Shown here in pieces: positions 61,830-64,000 of a DNA stretch of 64,000 bases. Below the pieces are notes generated by a model that saw only the letters and a program-made list of their open reading frames with translations, did not search any database and was not told the origin of the DNA. The translations under genes were made by a program, and so were the position numbers. Every line of letters begins with the position of its first letter. The first letter of the stretch is position 1. Source of the DNA: Paraprevotella clara YIT 11840 (lineage in GTDB: Bacteria; Bacteroidota; Bacteroidia; Bacteroidales; Bacteroidaceae); NCBI RefSeq assembly GCF_000233955.1, contig NZ_JH376597.1, forward strand, positions 186,001 through 250,000, in the 5' to 3' direction.

Positions 61830-62288
61830 GTTTTCGAGGCATCCCTAAATACAGTTTTTCACGTTTAAGACTCGTTTTTTAATCTTTTTAAGCCTAACCG
61901 CGTTTCAATCTCAAGAGATTGATTTTCCGTTCGGCTGAAAAAACATTTTTTTTCTCCACTTGTCGGCCGGAGGAGGTCTGCATCGGGAGGCGAAATGTAC
62001 CTGAAAACGACGTAAGGACAAGCTTTTCCGGCTTGATTTTTTGCTATTTGAAGCCTTTCCGCCTGTCAAAGGCTGATGTCAAAATGCCATGTCTATCCGA
62101 TTTGTACTATCACGCCCGGTACTCTCCTGCGCAGAACCTCGCAGCCCGGCCTTCCGGATGTTGCCGGAAAGCTCCTTATGGACGACAGATTGTCTTCCCT
62201 CCACCCCACGAGAATCGCGTATTTCCGCAGACCTCCGCACGGGGACGCAAATAACGGATTCTCATGAAGGCCGATTTGACTTTTTGAC
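61830..62288 (+). repeat. Dispersed non-coding repeat, copy B
   Basis: This copy matches 29878-30345 (minus) along its length: AATACAGTTTTT at the 5' side, TTTCAATCTCAAG, GATTTTCCGTTCGGCTGA, then GAGAATC/GGATTCTC arms at 62210-62216/62256-62263 and TTTGACTTTTTGAC at the end. A 111-codon frame within it is not conserved as protein (the counterpart of copy A's ATG is TTG and the frames diverge after about 59 codons). It fills the gap between the 61083 gene and clpB. Confidence 0.75.
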
Positions 62289-62373
62289 AAAGACGCTTGT
62301 CCCTCACATGAAAGCCCACATACCAAAGCCGTCAGTCCGCGAAGCATCCGGTCTGCCATTTTTTCATGTTTTA

Positions 62374-62386
62374 TGACATTTTGTCA
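62374..62386 (+). promoter_or_regulatory. Palindrome upstream of clpB, candidate stress operator
   Basis: TGACA-TTT-TGTCA is a perfect 5-bp inverted repeat about 105 nt before the clpB ATG. Related TGnCA-nnn-TGnCA sites occur inside both dispersed repeats and before the patatin gene. A role in heat-shock control is inference. No consensus promoter is visible between it and clpB. Confidence 0.4.
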
Positions 62387-62490
62387 GACTATTCCTTATG
62401 GCAAACATTTTGATACAGGATAAGTGTGGCTCGAAAACGCCACACTGAAATACAGAAAAATAAACAATTAAATATAGAAAGGAAACAACC

Positions 62491-64000
62491 ATGACTTTTG
62501 ACAAATTTACCATCAAGGCCCAAGAGGCCATTCAGGAAGCCGTCAACCTTGTACAGGCAAGGGGACAGCAAGCCATCGAACCGGAGCACTTGTTGGCCGG
62601 TATCCTCAAAGTGGGGGAAAACGTCACGAATTTCCTCTTTCAGAAACTGGGTGTCAACAGCAGGCAAATCGAACAGGTACTGGAAAGCCAGACCGCTTCG
62701 CTGCCAAAGGTACAGGGAGGCGAACCCTACCTGAGCCGCGAAAGCAACGAAGTGCTGACACGGGCACAGGATTACGCTTCCAAGGGCGGCGACGAGTTCG
62801 TCTCGCTCGAACCGATGCTTCTGGCTTTGCTGACCGTGAAAAGCACGGCCTCCAGAATCCTGAAAGACGCAGGCATCACTGAAAAGGAACTGGCATCTGC
62901 CGTCAACGAACTGCGTAAAGGAGAAAAAGTGACTTCCCAAAACAGTGAAGACACTTATCAGGCGCTCAACAAGTACGCCAAGAATCTCATCGAGGAAGCG
63001 CGGAGCGGAAAGCTCGACCCGGTCATCGGACGGGATGAAGAGATACGGCGCGTGCTGCAAATCCTGAGCCGACGTACGAAGAACAACCCCATATTAATCG
63101 GCGAACCGGGTACGGGTAAGACGGCCATCGTGGAAGGACTGGCCCATCGTATCCTGCGGGGCGACGTACCGGAGAACCTGAAAGACAAACAGCTCTACTC
63201 CCTCGACATGGGCGCGCTTATCGCCGGTGCCAAATACAAAGGAGAGTTTGAGGAACGTCTGAAATCCGTCATCAACGAAGTGACGAAAAGCGAAGGGCGC
63301 ATCATCCTCTTCATCGACGAAATCCACACGTTGGTGGGCGCGGGAAAAGGCGAGGGTGCCATGGATGCCGCCAACATCCTGAAGCCTGCCTTGGCACGGG
63401 GCGAGCTGAGAAGCATCGGTGCCACCACGTTGGACGAATACCAGAAGTACTTTGAAAAGGACAAGGCATTGGAGCGCCGTTTCCAGACGGTTATGGTCAA
63501 CGAGCCGGACACGCTCAGCACCATTTCCATCCTGAGGGGACTGAAGGAAAGATATGAGAACCACCACAAGGTGCGTATCCAAGACGACGCCATCATCGCC
63601 GCCGTGGAACTTTCCAACCGCTATATCACCGACCGTTTCCTCCCGGACAAGGCCATCGACCTGATGGACGAGGCGGCAGCCAAACTGCGTATGGAGCGTG
63701 ACTCCGTACCGGAGGAATTGGACGAAATCGAACGCCGGTTGAAACAGTTGGAAATCGAGCGCGAGGCCATCAAACGGGAAAACGACCAGCCCAAACTGGA
63801 ACAACTGAGCAAGGAGATTGCCGAACTGAAAGAACAGGAAAGCAGCTACAAGGCCAAATGGGAGGCCGAACGCGGACTGGTGAACAAAATCCAGCAGAAC
63901 AAACAGCAAATCGAGCAGTTGAAATTCGAAGCCGAACGGGCCGAACGCGAAGGCGACTATGGCAAGGTGGCCGAAATCCGCTACGGCAAGCTCAAGGCAT
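62491..64000 (+). CDS. clpB: ATP-dependent chaperone ClpB, 5' part (runs off window)
   Basis: The frame opens at the ATG at 62491, after AGAAAGGAAACAACC, and stays open for 503 codons to the window edge. It starts [20 protein letters not shown] with the N domain, then the first AAA+ module with Walker A GEPGTGKT, Walker [15 protein letters not shown] and [17 protein letters not shown], and enters the coiled-coil M domain ([20 protein letters not shown]), the hallmark of ClpB disaggregases rather than ClpA or ClpC. The product would work with DnaK to rescue aggregated proteins. The second AAA+ module lies beyond the window. Confidence 0.96.
   Translation, partial: MTFDKFTIKAQEAIQEAVNLVQARGQQAIEPEHLLAGILKVGENVTNFLFQKLGVNSRQIEQVLESQTASLPKVQGGEPYLSRESNEVLTRAQDYASKGGDEFVSLEPMLLALLTVKSTASRILKDAGITEKELASAVNELRKGEKVTSQNSEDTYQALNKYAKNLIEEARSGKLDPVIGRDEEIRRVLQILSRRTKNNPILIGEPGTGKTAIVEGLAHRILRGDVPENLKDKQLYSLDMGALIAGAKYKGEFEERLKSVINEVTKSEGRIILFIDEIHTLVGAGKGEGAMDAANILKPALARGELRSIGATTLDEYQKYFEKDKALERRFQTVMVNEPDTLSTISILRGLKERYENHHKVRIQDDAIIAAVELSNRYITDRFLPDKAIDLMDEAAAKLRMERDSVPEELDEIERRLKQLEIEREAIKRENDQPKLEQLSKEIAELKEQESSYKAKWEAERGLVNKIQQNKQQIEQLKFEAERAEREGDYGKVAEIRYGKLKA

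Noticed and set aside
61919-62254. A 111-codon frame in repeat copy B and the related 88-codon frame at 30002-30268
   Set aside because: The two frames align over 59 codons, but base differences fall about evenly on the three codon positions, the copy A ATG is TTG in copy B, and the frames diverge afterwards. They are better read as parts of a non-coding repeat.
62395-62415. Sigma-54-like promoter (TGGCA and TTGAT) before clpB
   Set aside because: The -12 element lacks GC, and one weak match without a known activator site is within chance.

Overview
The window looks like a chromosomal segment of a gut-type Bacteroidales bacterium, probably Bacteroidaceae (Bacteroides or Phocaeicola-like). 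The grounds are a SusC/SusD pair, an UpxY-type antiterminator heading a surface-polysaccharide operon, GH92 and GH125 mannosidases, many SPase II lipoproteins with few charged residues before the cysteine, a choloylglycine-hydrolase-family enzyme, and promoters of the Bacteroides form TTTG-N19..21-TAnnTTTG. No rRNA, tRNA, CRISPR array or intact insertion sequence was seen. The species cannot be fixed from this sequence alone.

Layout. 1-8643 (minus strand) is the start of a capsular/surface polysaccharide locus: a consensus promoter, a structured leader of about 415 nt, upxY, a truncated nuclease remnant, then an FrhB-like/acyltransferase fusion, a Wzx-type flippase, an aldo/keto reductase, an SGNH-like membrane protein, a pyruvyl-transferase-family protein and the 5' end of a GT2 glycosyltransferase cut by the window edge. 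9007-11178 holds a rhomboid protease and a lipoprotein. 11413-19793 (plus) is a tight housekeeping and signalling run: lysS, gpsA, pgi, a HAD phosphatase, a thioesterase, a two-component system and two PepSY-like envelope proteins. 19869-28935 (minus) is an uncharacterised five-gene envelope operon (lipoprotein, macroglobulin-domain protein, thioredoxin-fold protein, O-antigen-ligase/TPR protein, transglutaminase-like lipoprotein). It is divergent from a small gene for a membrane-anchored winged-helix regulator, with helically phased TATC direct repeats between them. 30450-37476 has rmuC, a GNAT acetyltransferase, an AGCS symporter, a GH125 mannosidase, two DUF4230 proteins and a lipoprotein.

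37557-47391 (minus) is a SusCD-type operon without glycosidases: two secreted proteins with sorting-tail-like C termini (one a C10 cysteine protease), SusC, SusD and a TlpA-like thioredoxin. Upstream of it, between it and a divergent transglutaminase-like gene, are 24-bp perfect inverted repeats 134 bp apart, the architecture of an invertible promoter. 49324-64000 carries luxS-pfs, a choloylglycine-hydrolase-like enzyme, a small membrane-protein ORF, dnaK, a patatin/beta-barrel protein, a GH92 mannosidase, recA, a carboxynorspermidine-dehydrogenase-like gene, a small conserved gene and the 5' part of clpB.

Several repeated non-coding elements link distant parts of the window. One is a roughly 460-bp dispersed repeat (copies near 29.9-30.35 kb and 61.8-62.3 kb, opposite orientation). 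Another is a 60-bp hairpin element at the 3' ends of lysS and the 61083 gene, with compensatory stem changes. The third is a 22-bp tandem array after the 47760 gene. The best leads for something new are the 47.5-kb inverted-repeat switch, the 19.9-29.9 kb envelope operon with its membrane regulator, and the dispersed structured repeats.
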